DNA from: Scedosporium boydii
Taxonomy: Eukaryota; Ascomycota; Sordariomycetes; Microascales; Microascaceae
Assembly (NCBI GenBank): GCA_002221725.1
Contig: NJFT01000001.1
Coordinates: 248,001 to 312,000 of the forward strand
DNA length: 64,000 nucleotides
Direction: 5' to 3'
Shown: piece by piece, positions 48,857 through 60,110 of the stretch
How positions within the stretch are numbered: the first letter of the stretch is position 1
How the letters are laid out: every line of letters begins with the position of its first letter
The notes under the pieces: generated by a model
The model's input: only the letters and a program-made list of their open reading frames with translations
Told to the model about the DNA's origin: nothing
Databases searched by the model: none
Translations under genes and position numbers: made by a program

Positions 48857-51454
48857 GGGTGATGACAGCTGGCTGGCGGTGCCGCGCCAAGCGTGCGGTT
48901 TCGTTTGGTGATGCGGTCAGGGGCGACGCGGGTCGGTGGTCTATCGCTGGCCAACTCGATCGTTCGGAGGGCGAAGGCTGTGTTGAACTTCGAATAAAGA
49001 ACTGTCTTTTTTTGTCGTTTGAAGGTGTTCAAGGCTGAGTTTGTGAAGGGGGGGAGGGTTAGGCTACGGTGAGATGATCAACGTGAATTGATAAATGCCA
49101 CGGAAGAAAAAAAAAGCTTGCAGGGGTCTGAGAAGCATGTGCTTTTAGTCTGATCAGGGAAACAAAGCCAGGAAAAGTCGCACAAGCTTGATTCGAAAAA
49201 TCAAAGAAAGAGCCTTCGACGAGATTCCAGGCCAGCAGTCGGATTAAACAGAGCGGTTTTGCTGATGGAGCTGCCTCGTCGAAGAAGAGCCCGAAGTAGG
49301 GAGAGGAAGGCTTCGAACCAATCTTCAGAAGTTCTTAATAAAGTGAGGTGGCCAGAAGAGGAAATAGAGACCACGGACATGTGCTCATCCAACGCACTAG
49401 TGACAAGAAGGTACTTGCAGGGATGCTGGTGATGGTGCCTTATGGCACTATCTTCACGTGCTACAGCCCCGTCGCTGCAGGTCGATCTCGTACTTCGGGT
49501 GTACAAATTGTACTTGGTGTCCCTCGTGCATGCACCCACTTGCTCTCAAGTGCTCACGTCGGGAACAGCCCAGAACCCATTGATACTTGCCAGTTCACTC
49601 CCCTGAAGAGGTTAGTGCAGTGTAGGCATACCACTGTGCTTGCTCTCTGCAGTGGACCTGACCAGGCCCTTACCTCCACCCCGACCAGTTGGCAACTCAA
49701 GTGCATTCCACTAATCGATGTACCTCTACGTCCATTTTCTACACTCCTAGACACACCAGACTTTTCCCACTTTGATAGATTCTAGGTCTTGATGGAGCTC
49801 CCAAGAAAGAAAGAAATGCCTAGGCCCGGATTTCTGGTTGCAGACGGAGCAGGCACCGGGTATAGGATTGAAACGCGAGAAAACGCGTTATATCTGCCAT
49901 ATTCCTTGATTGTTGTCATAATCTTAGCATTGGCGATCCCCCCTCCTTTCCAAGTGTAATGGGCGTTAGAGCCTGAAAGAAAGTACTCCCTCACCGCATT
50001 TCCGCTCTCGGGTACACACCACAACACGACTTCGTCGACACACCCATAGGCTCCCACCCTGCCGACTGCCGTCTATTGATCGAGAATACCGACAGAGTCA
50101 GTCACTGGGGAGGGGTCAGGTGCGTTTTAATTTGTTAAACCCATCGATTGAGAGGCGAGCTTCTTTCTTATCATTGGACCGATCCCTCTTTGCATCTTGT
50201 CCTGTCTCATGTGCAGTCCTGTCGGAATCTTCCTGATGCTTTACAGCTCTTAGTGTATCTAGTTCGGATAGTATCAAGTTCCATAGACCTCACGACCGGC
50301 GTCTCCTAATACAACCTTATCGGCCACAAACTCCAGCCTACCATCACCTCAAGCTGTTACCCATGACCCCGATCAAGCGGGGTCGAGTACACTGCTTCAG
50401 CTTATTCTCAGATCACGCGAATGGAGGCACTCTATGCTGATGGTCCCTCGCTCAGGGTCGCATCACCCTTTTTCGGCTGCGAACCTAGCCCCACGCATTC
50501 CGCGCTTATCCTGCAGCATGCTGGAACCGTTCCCGATGTCCGGGTGTCACTGGAAAGAGGACCCTGGGACCCGGCTCAGCATGATCTTGGCCCTGGCCTC
50601 AATGGAGGGGTCACAACTACACTAATTCGTCGTTTCTCAGTTTCTCAGCACTGGCGCCCACCATGATCATCTGGTAATACAGCACGCGCACTTACCTTCA
50701 GTGGTGATGTCACTTCCGCCTGCCATGTCCTCTCGATTACATAGCCCCACACACGCATTGAGCTGCCTTGCTCTTATCGATGAAGCAGGTAAGCTACCTC
50801 AACTTAAACGACGCTCTTTTGGTCTTGCAACTTGTAAAGATGTACACTCTACCCAAGGGCTCGTTTGGACTCGTTTCTGCCTATTGCGAGGGACCCTGGC
50901 AAAGTGCCTGCATATGCCACGAGCTGTGGTGCTCTGTAACCTCGAGCTGGCATACATCAATCTGTTCGATCCTTGCCCGGTTATGGACCCCCAGCAAAAT
51001 GCCACTAATAGTCTGCGAGCGGTGGAAGTTCGTTTGCAGGTGGTCCTCCCTGGATATACACACCGCCTCAAAATGAAAATGGATCATTGATGTGTTGGTA
51101 TCGTCGCAGGGGGGTTGGTTCACCCTAGAATAACCGATATTCTGCAGCAATCGACTGATGCAACAATTTCGCTCTTGCAAGTCGGAAGCGGTTCTGTCTA
51201 TAATATTCCACTACTTCCCGTCTGCGAACAACACGCAGGGATATTTAGGCACGAAATTTGGACATGAAGCTCTATTGGTATAAGCAGCGCTCCGAATCTC
51301 TCCAGCACTTGGAGCACGCACGCCGCCAAGTATGCAACGTAGACCCCTGCAGCCACGCAAGCATTGGCGGTCAATACCCGTTTATCGTCTGCTTCTTGGT
51401 CCATTTGGCCCAAAACGTCTAGATTCTCGTCTCTCCAGGCAATGGACCGACCTT
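48857..51454. other. 2.6 kb intergenic region
   Basis: It contains the ICE2 promoter (about 300 nt) and the 3' flank of the secreted-protein gene. A cgtacttcgggtgtac-type motif lies near 49490. Frames at 49201-49539 (minus) and 50421-51090 (plus) are short and show no splice structure or recognised motif. Confidence 0.55.
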
Positions 51455-52010
51455 CTAGCAGAGGCAGGGGAGGTGGATGGTCTGGTAGTTACTGCACGTC
51501 TTCCCACTCGGCTGGTCGCTACCCGTTTGGAGGAACACCTCCCAGTAACCACCAGCGATGCTACATACTAGGAAGTTGAGTTCTATAAGCCCGTTCGTTA
51601 TGTTAGTATATACACACCAGCCAAGCTCATACATCGAGATAGTAGTGGTTTCTGTGCGTGACGCAGGGTCAATTAAACTTACGCCTTCCGAAACTACTTC
51701 CAGTCGTCGTAATGATGGTATCGCCCTCGAGGCCCCACGCCGTCGTCTCACCCTCCTCGCCAAAGGCTAAGGTCTTGTAGGAGGTGCTGTCATCTCCAAT
51801 GTTGATGAAGAGTTTTGTGCTCGCAGACTGGATGGTGCCGCCGATCTCGAAAGTGTCGGCCGATGCCTCGGGGCCTAGAACCACTTTGGTCGGGTCATCG
51901 GGATGCGCCTGGAGGTAGAGGTGGTAGATGGGCTCCCTTACGCCTCGGATCTGCTCTGGCTTCGCTCTGGCAGCGGCGATTAGGAATGAGATGGCGACGA
52001 AGAAACGCAT
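51455..52010 (-). CDS. Small secreted protein with four C-terminal cysteines
   Basis: The exons are 52010-51683 and 51582-51455, giving 151 aa. The 100-nt intron has textbook signals: donor GTAAGT, branch TACTAAC, acceptor ttatag. Start 52010 is chosen because it begins a signal peptide (MRFFVAISFLIAAARA, cleavage likely after ARA); an upstream in-frame ATG at 52100 would bury it. The mature part reads PIYHLYLQAHPDDPTKVVLG, then STKLFINIGDD, FGEEGETTAWGLEGD, and all four cysteines come from exon 2 (NFLVCSIAGGYWEVFL, GKTCSNY, LPCLC). It resembles the general class of small secreted fungal proteins of unknown function; a role as effector or cell-wall protein is speculation. A TATA element lies about 155 nt upstream. 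Confidence 0.8.
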
Positions 52011-52157
52011 CTTGGCGAAAGAGCAGGGCGTAGAGACCTTGAAACTCGGGACCGGAACGCGTCGTGCTGACGACTTATACGAAAGCCCGATGAGAGACAC
52101 TCCTCATTCCTCACACACAACTTCAGAGATTTTGAAAATAAAATCTGGCTCTCATGC

Positions 52158-52174
52158 GGCTTTTATATAAAGCC
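52158..52174 (-). promoter_or_regulatory. TATA element in a small palindrome, upstream of the secreted-protein gene
   Basis: The near-perfect palindrome GGCTTTATATAAAAGCC (minus strand) contains TATATAAA about 155 nt before the start codon. Strong TATA boxes are typical of inducible fungal genes. The assignment is by position only. Confidence 0.5.
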
Positions 52175-52931
52175 CTCTCTACCCCGGTTTTCTAGCACAC
52201 ACATGGATAAAGCCCGACGACGGTACAGTTGACGAGGAGAGAACCTTCCCATCGCCGAGTGGACAGGAGGCAAATAGATGGAGAACACGGGCGGGTAAAG
52301 TGGATGGAGGGAACTGGAACGTTGTGATCTGAAATATATTACACGGCAATATAGCAGAAGCCGAAGTTAACGAATAGAACCTATGTAATTTCGCCTGTTT
52401 AGGAAGGACGGAGACCGGGAAACGTGGGGAATAGCATTCCGTGCGGGACGCATTGTTGCCCTCGCAGGTAGGATCAATACGAAAGTAAAAAGGACTCTGA
52501 GAGATTGCGCTGGTGAGTAGTGCTGGAAGGGAAACGAAGTAATCACCTCAATGACTATAAAGAGGGTTCAATACATCATTACGGACGAGGCCTACAATAA
52601 TTGGGAACCTTCCCTCATTATATCCACTTTTCAGACTTGGAACTTTTCAATGCAAGTCTATCAATCCAACCAACTATTTGAAGGTGTATACTCTTCCCCT
52701 ATGTAGGTGTGCATAAGTCGGAAGTAGAACAACGTCGAGAAATGGTCCGATGGTCAAGGTATGGCCGTAATGGTTTCGTAGGACGTGTGGTTTCCCAAAC
52801 TTCGCTGTGGCTGCGGCCCTTCCCGTGTGGCTCCTCGGAATGCCGACTGCACTATGCACTAACACACTTGGCGAAGTATGAGGATGTGCTGTAGCTCTTT
52901 TCCCCACCGGGAACAAGTATATCGTCCCATT

Positions 52932-53434
52932 TCAACAATGACTTCCCGGGAGAGTAGCAGAGTCAATTTCTGGAGAGTTCTGCAGTGAGTTGGCCTGTAG
53001 GAACCCCCATGTTAGCGCATTTTGATATTGATGACCATTGACCAAGGTAAGATGGGCGACACTTGCCTTGGATGCAAAGGGACTCTTCTTGTTTGCCTTC
53101 GCCTCCTTCGCCTCGAGGATGGCCTCCAGAGAGCTTAAGAGAGTTTCTCGATTTACCGTCCGTGTCACCAGTTGTCCGCACCAGCAAGCTCAGTTTCGAG
53201 GGGCTTGAGGACAACACTTCGGAATGTCACACGACTGATGTTGATGTTTGCCCTGTAACCATGTCCCAGTTTGTTCAGCTCAGCAAGCGCACTGAAGGCG
53301 AGGACATTTATGTCCGGTTTGATGGAGAGAGAAGGTTCGCGTGGCGGGCGGAGTCCGTGAAAGAAAAGGCTTAACAGAGATTCAGCAACCAACAGGTGAG
53401 TTCTTCGAGAACCCCAACTACCACTTTGGTACAT
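52932..53434 (-). pseudogene. Possible degenerate or mis-framed gene fragment
   Basis: On the minus strand one frame (53434 to about 53165) reads SIKPDINVLAFSALAELNK and VTFRSVVLKPLETELAGADN, then stops. The overlapping frame continues with VNRETLLSSLEAILEAKEAK and ANKKSPFASK, to a stop at 52932. Both halves look protein-like and would join with one frameshift near 53168. The second half also holds a 72-nt segment (53066-52995) bounded by AAG|GCAAGT and CTACAG with a GCTAAC branch site, as in a GC-AG intron. I recognise no family and no start codon, so this may be a relic, part of a small unknown gene, or chance. Confidence 0.3.
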
Positions 53435-54167
53435 ATTAACACCTGTAATAGGACATACCCCATGCTTTAAATTAAATCCGAGAAAAAGGGAAGGAGAAAA
53501 GAAAAAGAGAGAGATTTGCCTCCTACATCCTCAGATCAAGATATTAGGCCTAGAGACATGTCCAGGATAAATGCTTCGTCCTCTCTCGACTCTTCGAATG
53601 AAACCCGAGCTAAGCTTATCCAGCTTATGCTTAAGATAAACGTTCGGACTGATATCCTCTCCCCTGGCAGATACACTTAAGCGGAGACCATGGCACTATT
53701 GGCGGTTTTTGACCTTGTATTGGTAGGAGTTAAGAGTGTTGAGCCACTCTGCCTAGGTTAGTTGCCGAATGATTTATACCTGGAGGCTAAATGTTACCGG
53801 AGAAAAGAAACGCGCAATTCCACATTGATGCTCTTCACTCTGGCGCTCACAGGTTTCAGCGTCCGTGATGGTGTTTTCTGTTTCTTCATTGAGCTTGATG
53901 CATAGTTAACCAAGTTGCTGTGCCAAGCTGGATACTAAAGTCCCAAGAAGGGCATCTTCTTCTATCGATTCAAAACAAGAACCAATAGCCCTTCATGGTT
54001 GGAAACTGTAGCCCTGTTGGAGATTCTGATGATGTCGTAGTATCCTCAACATATCCCTTTCCATACCAAGGGGACCATTATCTAGCCATCCTTCAACCCC
54101 AAGATCCGAGTACCACAACCCAAACGCCTCTTAAATCCAACAAGGAACAAAATCTTCCCTTTCCATA

Positions 54168-54809
54168 TTAGAAATCGCCAGGAAAGTTGTTCCTGCTAGC
54201 CTTCGGGTCCATGCCACTAAAATTATTCACATTCTCCTCCCCAGCCGGCGTCACGCCCATGAAGTTATTCTTCCTCAAAGCCTTAGGATTCAACCCAGAA
54301 AAGTTCTTAGCGGCATCCCCACCGCGACGAGGCTGCGGCGTGGCCCCCGTGAAGTTATTGCCCGACTCGTCGGTGAGGGTGGCAGCGGCCGAAGGGTTGG
54401 TTCCCGTGAAGTTGTTGTGCTCTTCGAAGGGGGCCGGGGACGGCGATGCCTCGTCGGAGAAAGAGGGGCGGCGGGAGGGCTGGCGCGAGGAGGGCTGGGA
54501 GGGGTGAGGGCTGACGGCCTTGGAGCCGGGATGAGAGGCTGCTGCGGAAGCGGGATTCAGTCCGGAGTGCTGGCTGTGGGAAGATGAGGATGGTTCGCCT
54601 GAGGGTGGGGTGGACCTGTGGTGGTGCCAGAGAGTGTGGTGGTGCGAGTGAGGATGGGAGGCTGGAGGAGTGCCGGGTCGAGAGTTAGCTCTGGAGCCGG
54701 CCCTGGAACCAGTCCTAGAACCAGACCTGGAGCCAGACCTGGAGCCGGCTGGGGAGTTGGATCTGGACAAAGCTTCGTGGAGCTCGTGGAGTTTGGAGCG
54801 TAGAGTCAT
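54168..54809 (-). CDS. Low-complexity protein with SGSR and NNFxGxxP repeats
   Basis: A single exon of 213 aa. It starts MTLRSKLHELHEALSRSN, a short amphipathic segment, followed by Ser-Gly-Ser-Arg repeats (GSRSGSRSGSRTGSRAGSR), a His-rich patch (HPHSHHHTLWHHHR) and a Ser/Pro region. The C-terminal 90 residues repeat one motif about six times: NNFTGTNP, NNFTGATP, KNFSGLNPKA, NNFMGVTP, NNFSGMDPKA and a final NNFPGDF. There is no signal peptide or membrane segment. I recognise no family. The regular spacing and conserved NNF-G-P core argue for real coding sequence and for a repeated binding motif. Two TATA-like elements lie upstream. The gene could have unseen upstream exons, but the ATG at 54809 is well placed. 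Confidence 0.75.
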   Translation of the reverse strand: MTLRSKLHELHEALSRSNSPAGSRSGSRSGSRTGSRAGSRANSRPGTPPASHPHSHHHTLWHHHRSTPPSGEPSSSSHSQHSGLNPASAAASHPGSKAVSPHPSQPSSRQPSRRPSFSDEASPSPAPFEEHNNFTGTNPSAAATLTDESGNNFTGATPQPRRGGDAAKNFSGLNPKALRKNNFMGVTPAGEENVNNFSGMDPKASRNNFPGDF

Positions 54810-56616
54810 GATGGTGTTTAGTTTCTCTTTTTCTTTCTGGGGATTTGGTGTCTTTGGTAGTGAGAGTGATTAGAGTTGAATGACGTTAGTAGTGTGACAA
54901 GAGGTTTTATATCAATTCGAGTTGTCAATTAAGACTATACAGGAGTGGTCGGGTGTAGGTGCGAGCTTGGTGGGATTGCCTGATCGTGAAGATGATATGA
55001 TCTCGGATCCGATTCGAGGAGGAGAATCAACACCACGAAATGATGGGATGGCCATGCCTTTTATACACTCCATTCGGCCATAACCCTTAAAACAGGATTT
55101 CAAATGGAAACTCCACCTGTCCGAGACGAACTCAATTGATCTCTTTCCCCACGGCAAATGGAGAAAAGACCCTCCTTTTTCGATGGCGGAGAAAGCCTAA
55201 AACCCCAGTATTGCTAATCATGGCCAAATCAGATTCGACTCTACCAAGTCTGAATCTGGTATTCGCCATCAGAGGGACAGCCTCCAGTACTTTTTAACTT
55301 TTTCCTTTATTTTCCTCTAAGCCGGATCTCGTTAGCCAGGTCTCGACGATGAGGACGACAGAAGGCACCAACACTTTGTTATCACAAGAGTTGTCCCATC
55401 AATGTTGTTTCTTGGACTCGATAGTAGCAAATAGCCCTTCCAAATTCACAGTATTTGCGCTGGTTAATGCAGTAGGTTGACCGCCCCGTTGGCAGCATTG
55501 ATGGGGCACCAGCAGCGCCCGGGAAGAAACTGCCGGGACGCTGCGTCATAACAAGTGGCAAGGTGGCTCGGTTTCTTAGCGGGGAGCAGCTCTCTTATCT
55601 ATGTCTCTCTATTACATCTTTATATATGTCGGGGATATTTCGTACACTGGTAAGAGTTAAGTTATGGGACTCAAGCTAAGTGTAGCTGGAGGTGTGGAGG
55701 CAGACGGACTGGAGGCAAGAGACTGACAACTCTGACGAATCAATATCAGCCTTTAAGATGGTCTTCTTTCAGTCCTTTTTCATGTCGCCAGCGGGTCTTT
55801 CCATTATTTATAGGTGGCGGAAAATCTGGGGAAGTTGCAATCCTCCTTGCTGCAAGTGTGAAGTAATCACAGCTGTGATCAATTATTCGTGTGCCTAACG
55901 TCTCGGGGCGTGTCTCTAGGCCTCTTCAAAAATAAGCGCTTCTGGGGAGACCGCGACCGCCGGATTGATGTTGAGAAAAAAAATCAACTGCCCGGGTCAA
56001 CACGGAGGATAAAGTCGTCAAGCCAACAGGCTCTCGTCTGCTGAGCCACGTTTTCCCGTTCTCCTGCAGGAGAAATAAGGTCAGATTAACATCAGGGATC
56101 CGGGATCCGGGTGGGGGATCGAACCACGCGAAGGCAGCAGCGAAAGAATCGCTGGGAGTGGCCAGTGAAGATGCGGATCATGTACTAATTCTGGCGTTTG
56201 ATGGAGTCTGACCTGCCCAGTTCGCGGCAATCAATCTAACCCCAACAGAACTAACAGAAACTCTACGAGCTAATAGGGGTCTCTTTCCACCTAGAAACAC
56301 CACCAGGAACGTCGTACTCCAACTCAATTCGATCACGAGCAAGGAGCAAGGGGATATGATTACAGCGTTCCAATTGACCTCTCTCCTTCGAACATTTTCT
56401 TTTCGTTCAATCCCACATGCCTTTCTTTTCCTATGGAAATATTATTCGCGGCCTGGATTTCCTAAAAATAAAATTATAATCCAATTCATTCCTTTGCGCA
56501 TCCCTAGAGTCGAGTGGTTTTCTTTTTCTCTTATTATCATTTCTTTTCTTAATCCATCACGGCTCTGGACACATCACTCTTCGCAGCTCCTAGGATTGAT
56601 TCTCTCCAACATCGCG
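54810..56616. other. 1.8 kb divergent intergenic region
   Basis: It holds the promoters of the NNF-repeat gene and the desaturase. Two tandem GGGATCC units are at 56095-56108. The 260 nt before the desaturase start are T-rich and stay open in frame from 56356 but look like a leader. No gene was recognised. Confidence 0.55.
54905..54911 (-). promoter_or_regulatory. TATA-like element upstream of NNF-repeat gene
   Basis: TATAAAA on the minus strand, about 95 nt before the ATG at 54809. A second candidate (GTATAAAAGG) lies about 250 nt before the ATG near 55055-55064. Either could be the core promoter. Confidence 0.4.
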
Positions 56617-57938
56617 ATGGCCGGATCCTCCACGGCTATCCCCGCCCCGACCTCCACGGTCAAGTCGCGAGTTAATGGATCGGCGAAGAAGGAGGGCAAG
56701 GAGCCATTGGAGATCAAGGAACACGATTTCTTCTGGACATACACCGAAGAGCCTCACCGCACCCGCCGGCTAGCTATCATCAAGGCGCATCCAGAGGTAA
56801 GATGGTCCCCCTGTCCATACGCTCCCTCCCCTGTTTTTCTCAATTGGTTCTTTTTGAAGGAGAAACGCAAATGGGTTGCTAACTTCCTTTTTCTTCAATG
56901 CGCATAGGTAACGAAACTTTGCGGTCCTGAGCCCCTCACCAAGTATGTCGTCGCCGGAGTCGTCGGTCTCCAGGTCCTCTTGGCCTACCTCCTCCGCGAC
57001 ACGCCAATTCTGAACTGGAAGTACCTGGCGACGGCCTATGTCATCGGCGCAACCGCGAACCAGAACCTCTTCCTTGCTATCCACGAGATCTCGCACAACT
57101 TGGCTTTCAGATCCCCCATGGGGAACCGTCTCCTGGCCATTTTCGCGAACCTACCAATCGGCATTCCCTATAGTGCATCCTTCCGAGTACGTGTCCTACA
57201 GCCTGCCATAACTTGACTTTCCAGAGAACCAGCTAGCTAATACTTCTCTTTCCTTCCCATGAACAGCCATATCACCTAACGCACCACAAGTCCCTCGGCG
57301 TCGACGGTCTCGACACCGATCTCCCCACGGCCTTCGAGGCCATCTTCCTCGACTCCATTCTCGGCAAAGCCTTCTTCGCCACCTTCCAAATCTTCTTCTA
57401 CGCCCTCCGCCCTATGTTCATCTACCGCGTCCCCTTCACCTGGATCCACCTCTTCAACGTCCTCGCCCAAGCCGCCTTCGACTACGCCATCTACACCTAC
57501 CTCGGCCCCAACGCCCTCGCCTACTTCATCGTCAGCTCCTTCCTAGCCGGCTCCCTCCACCCGCTCGCCGCCCACTTCATCGCCGAGCACTACGTCTACG
57601 AAACCGTCACCCCCGAACAGCGCGACCCGGACAACGCTCTCCCCATCCCCGAGACCTTTTCGTACTACGGCCCGGCCAACATCCTCACCTACAACGTCGG
57701 CCTCCACAACGAGCACCACGATTTCCCCGCCGTGCCCTGGACCCGGCTCCATAAGCTCCGCGACATCGCTCACGAGTTCTACGATGATCTTCCGCAGCAT
57801 CAGAGCTGGTCCTATGCCCTGTGGAGGTTCATCTGGGACGACAACGTGGGCATGAGGTGTCGCGTCAAGAGGAAGGAAGGTGGGAGGATGGTGGGCGGCG
57901 GTTCTTCTAGCTGGAAGCAGTCCGAGCTCGAATCCTAG
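56617..57938 (+). CDS. Sphingolipid delta-4 desaturase (DEGS-type)
   Basis: The exons are 56617-56796, 56908-57186 and 57267-57938, giving 376 aa. The N-terminal lipid-desaturase domain (EHDFFWTYTEEPHRTRRLAI, KAHPEVTKLCGPEPLTKY) is diagnostic of dihydroceramide delta-4 desaturases. Three histidine boxes for the di-iron centre are seen: HEISH (119-123), HLTHH (156-160, completed by the last splice) and HNEHH (300-304). Several membrane helices lie between them. The enzyme introduces the 4,5 double bond of the sphingoid base in the ER, leading to glucosylceramide in filamentous fungi. The C-terminus is Lys/Gly/Ser rich. Introns have normal gtaaga and gtacgt donors. The N-terminus is Ser/Thr rich and disordered. 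Confidence 0.96.
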
Positions 57939-58795
57939 ACTGTTACGGACCATTTGATCGGGAAATGGTGGTCCGCTCTTTTTGGTTTCCTTCCACTTTC
58001 CTCCTTTTTTGTTTACTCGTATGGTGAGCTGTGGCTTCCACGGCCTTGATGGAGGTCTACCTAGGCTGGTTAATAATAAGAAGAGGCTTTGGGAATATGT
58101 ATTTCAGGATGCTCTTTTAGAAATTCACGACGAGGGACGCTTTGTTTGGATTCATTTCGCTTTCGTTAATTCGACTTTCATAGGCGTTAGAAAAAACGGG
58201 TACGGGGATTTAAAAAGACTGAGAAAAAAACAAAAGAAAAAGCCAAAAGTCGGAGGGACAGACAGATAATGAACAAAAGGAAAACAAAAGGGGCTAACAA
58301 AAAAGGGGGTAGTAGTGGTAGTCGAGCCGTCTATCCTAGTAATCACACCATGCGTTTGTTTCTCTTCTTTTCCATCTCTTGATAAAAAAAACTCGATTTG
58401 CGGTAAGTTTCTTGTTTCCTCGTAGTAGAAACTCCAAAGCTGGGTTGGCCCGCAAAGGCCGTGCTCGAGCGTCGAGATAGACGAAAGGGAAATGATTAAG
58501 AAAAATAAAAAGAAGAAAGAAGAAAGAAAGACGTCTTCTCCCTGCGTCCCACAAAATACGCCGAGCAAGGTACAAAACATCCCTTAAACGTACAGATTTA
58601 CCGTCCGTTCTTACACGGCTTTCACCATATCCTCGATATCAGATGAACTCCACTGAAGCATGCAACGCTGTACGCCCTTAGCAACTTTTGTAGTCTGAGC
58701 AAGTTGTCTAGTCCTACAACCCCAGAATGGGGAAAGACTGAAGCGACAACTGCCAAACTTCTCCGAACAAAGTAGGGTATCGAGCGGTTGTGTGC
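57939..58795. other. Intergenic region between convergent desaturase and VAP genes
   Basis: It is expected to contain two 3' UTRs. Plus-strand purine-rich runs (agaaaaaaacaaaagaaaaag, near 58220-58245) give Phe-rich minus-strand frames that I do not accept as genes. Confidence 0.6.
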
Positions 58796-60110
58796 TTAGA
58801 AGAAAATATAAGATAGGAGGAAGGTTAGGAAGCAGAGTATCGCAACGATCTTGACGGGGACGCCCTCGGATACTGGTCGAGCGGCGGTGGCTAGCTGGTG
58901 CACTTGCGCCGCTGTCTTTTCGCTGCCGGTGTCAATCCTGCGCTGTCGGAGGGAGAGCTCTTGCCTCAAGGATTCGATGGTAACATCGGCGGCCGCCAAC
59001 TTCCTCTTGAGCTCTTCGTAGGTTGGTGGTTGGGCGGCGACCGCGATTTGGGGCTTGATCTGGCTGACGGTGGTCTTCGGTGTCTCTTCGATAGGATCCT
59101 TCTTCGTAATCTTCACTTCTTCGGGATAAGGAGGGGGAGATGGGTTGGAGACGACATCGTCATTCGAGGGGGAGGCGTAGGCTCGGGAGATATCGGGCGT
59201 CGCATCGTGATTCTGAAGTCACCGTTAGTTAGGGGTTCAAAGAGCCGTGGGAGCACCTCGGGTGCCGAGAATAGACTTACTTCGGAGGCAGCCACCGAGC
59301 TTCGAACAGGGGTCTCGAGCACGGCGGGGACGGCGGCGGAGAGCTTAGGGCTCTGAGTGGGAGGTAACCAGGTAACGCGGATCTTCCTCTCCTGTATCGA
59401 GCTCTTCTCGGCGGTGTCGAGCTATTTGGGAATGGCAATGTCAGTATACGAATCGGGGGGAGAGAATCGTTGGGTGTATCATGAACGGCAACGCACAACG
59501 GAGGCTACAGCAGAGAATTCCTTGTCTGGAGTAATGGCAACGGATTGGACGAGGAACTTGTCGCGGCACTTAGCATCGAGAGGAGGGTCGGCCTTCATTG
59601 CCTGAAGAAGAACTGGTGTGCGAAAGTCAGCCGGTTAGTTGCATCACGCATGTGACCACCAAATGAACAGATAAATCCAAAGGGCGCTTGCTCACCTGCA
59701 ACCTCAACATCGTGGCCAGGTTCGATGCGACCCGAGTTCGGTCGGACACAGTATCTGATCGGCAGTTAGTAAATACTCGAGAATCTATCCGTAGAGACGG
59801 GGCGACGACGCGGGAGGGGGAAATATCGTACTGCTTTGGCGCGGTTGTTTTCACCTAGCAAAGAGCGAAGAGCGGTTAGCAAATCGGCAACGAGACTCGG
59901 CATGTCCCCAACAAAAAATTACCTTGAACGCCACCGGACTTGGGTTGGGGTTCTTGATGATGAGAACTCGCGAAACCTCCTGAGTGAATGGCCCTAGAGC
60001 AAGCAGGTTAGCCAGATTTTCGCGAATCGAGGAGACAAGAGAGCGGCGAGGGACTTGGTGCTGGACGTACGGCGGAAGCTCAGCTCGGTGGGATCGATGT
60101 CGACGGACAT
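58796..60110 (-). CDS. SCS2: VAP/Scs2 MSP-domain ER tethering protein
   Basis: Seven exons fit in frame: 60110-60071, 59993-59923, 59854-59832, 59754-59696, 59612-59497, 59421-59281 and 59212-58796, giving 288 aa. The major sperm protein domain reads MSVDIDPTELSFR, RPFTQEVSRVLIIKNPN, PVAFKVKTTAPKQYCVRPNS, GRIEPGHDVEV, LLQAMKADPPLDAKCRDKFL. A Pro/Ser-rich linker, a coiled coil (TYEELKRKLAAADVTIESL, RQELSLRQRRID) and a C-terminal tail anchor (VKIVAILCFLTFLLSYIFF) complete the VAP layout. VAPs bind FFAT motifs of lipid-transfer proteins and tether the ER to other membranes. The small 23-nt and 59-nt exons are needed to rebuild the TTAPKQYCVRPNSGRI core, so the model is well constrained. Confidence 0.95.

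Larger units (their letters stand above)
52011..54167. other. Intergenic region with possible gene relic
   Basis: Apart from the TATA element of the secreted-protein gene and the possible relic at 52932-53434, I see only non-coding DNA. A purine-rich run (gaaaaagggaaggagaaaag) lies around 53480-53515. Confidence 0.5.

Noticed and set aside
56095..56175. Possible minus-strand tRNA (ggttcgatcccc-like T-loop and gatccg/cggatc ends)
   Set aside because: The T-stem does not pair with a 7-nt loop, no A-box or D-arm is present, and no anticodon arm can be drawn.
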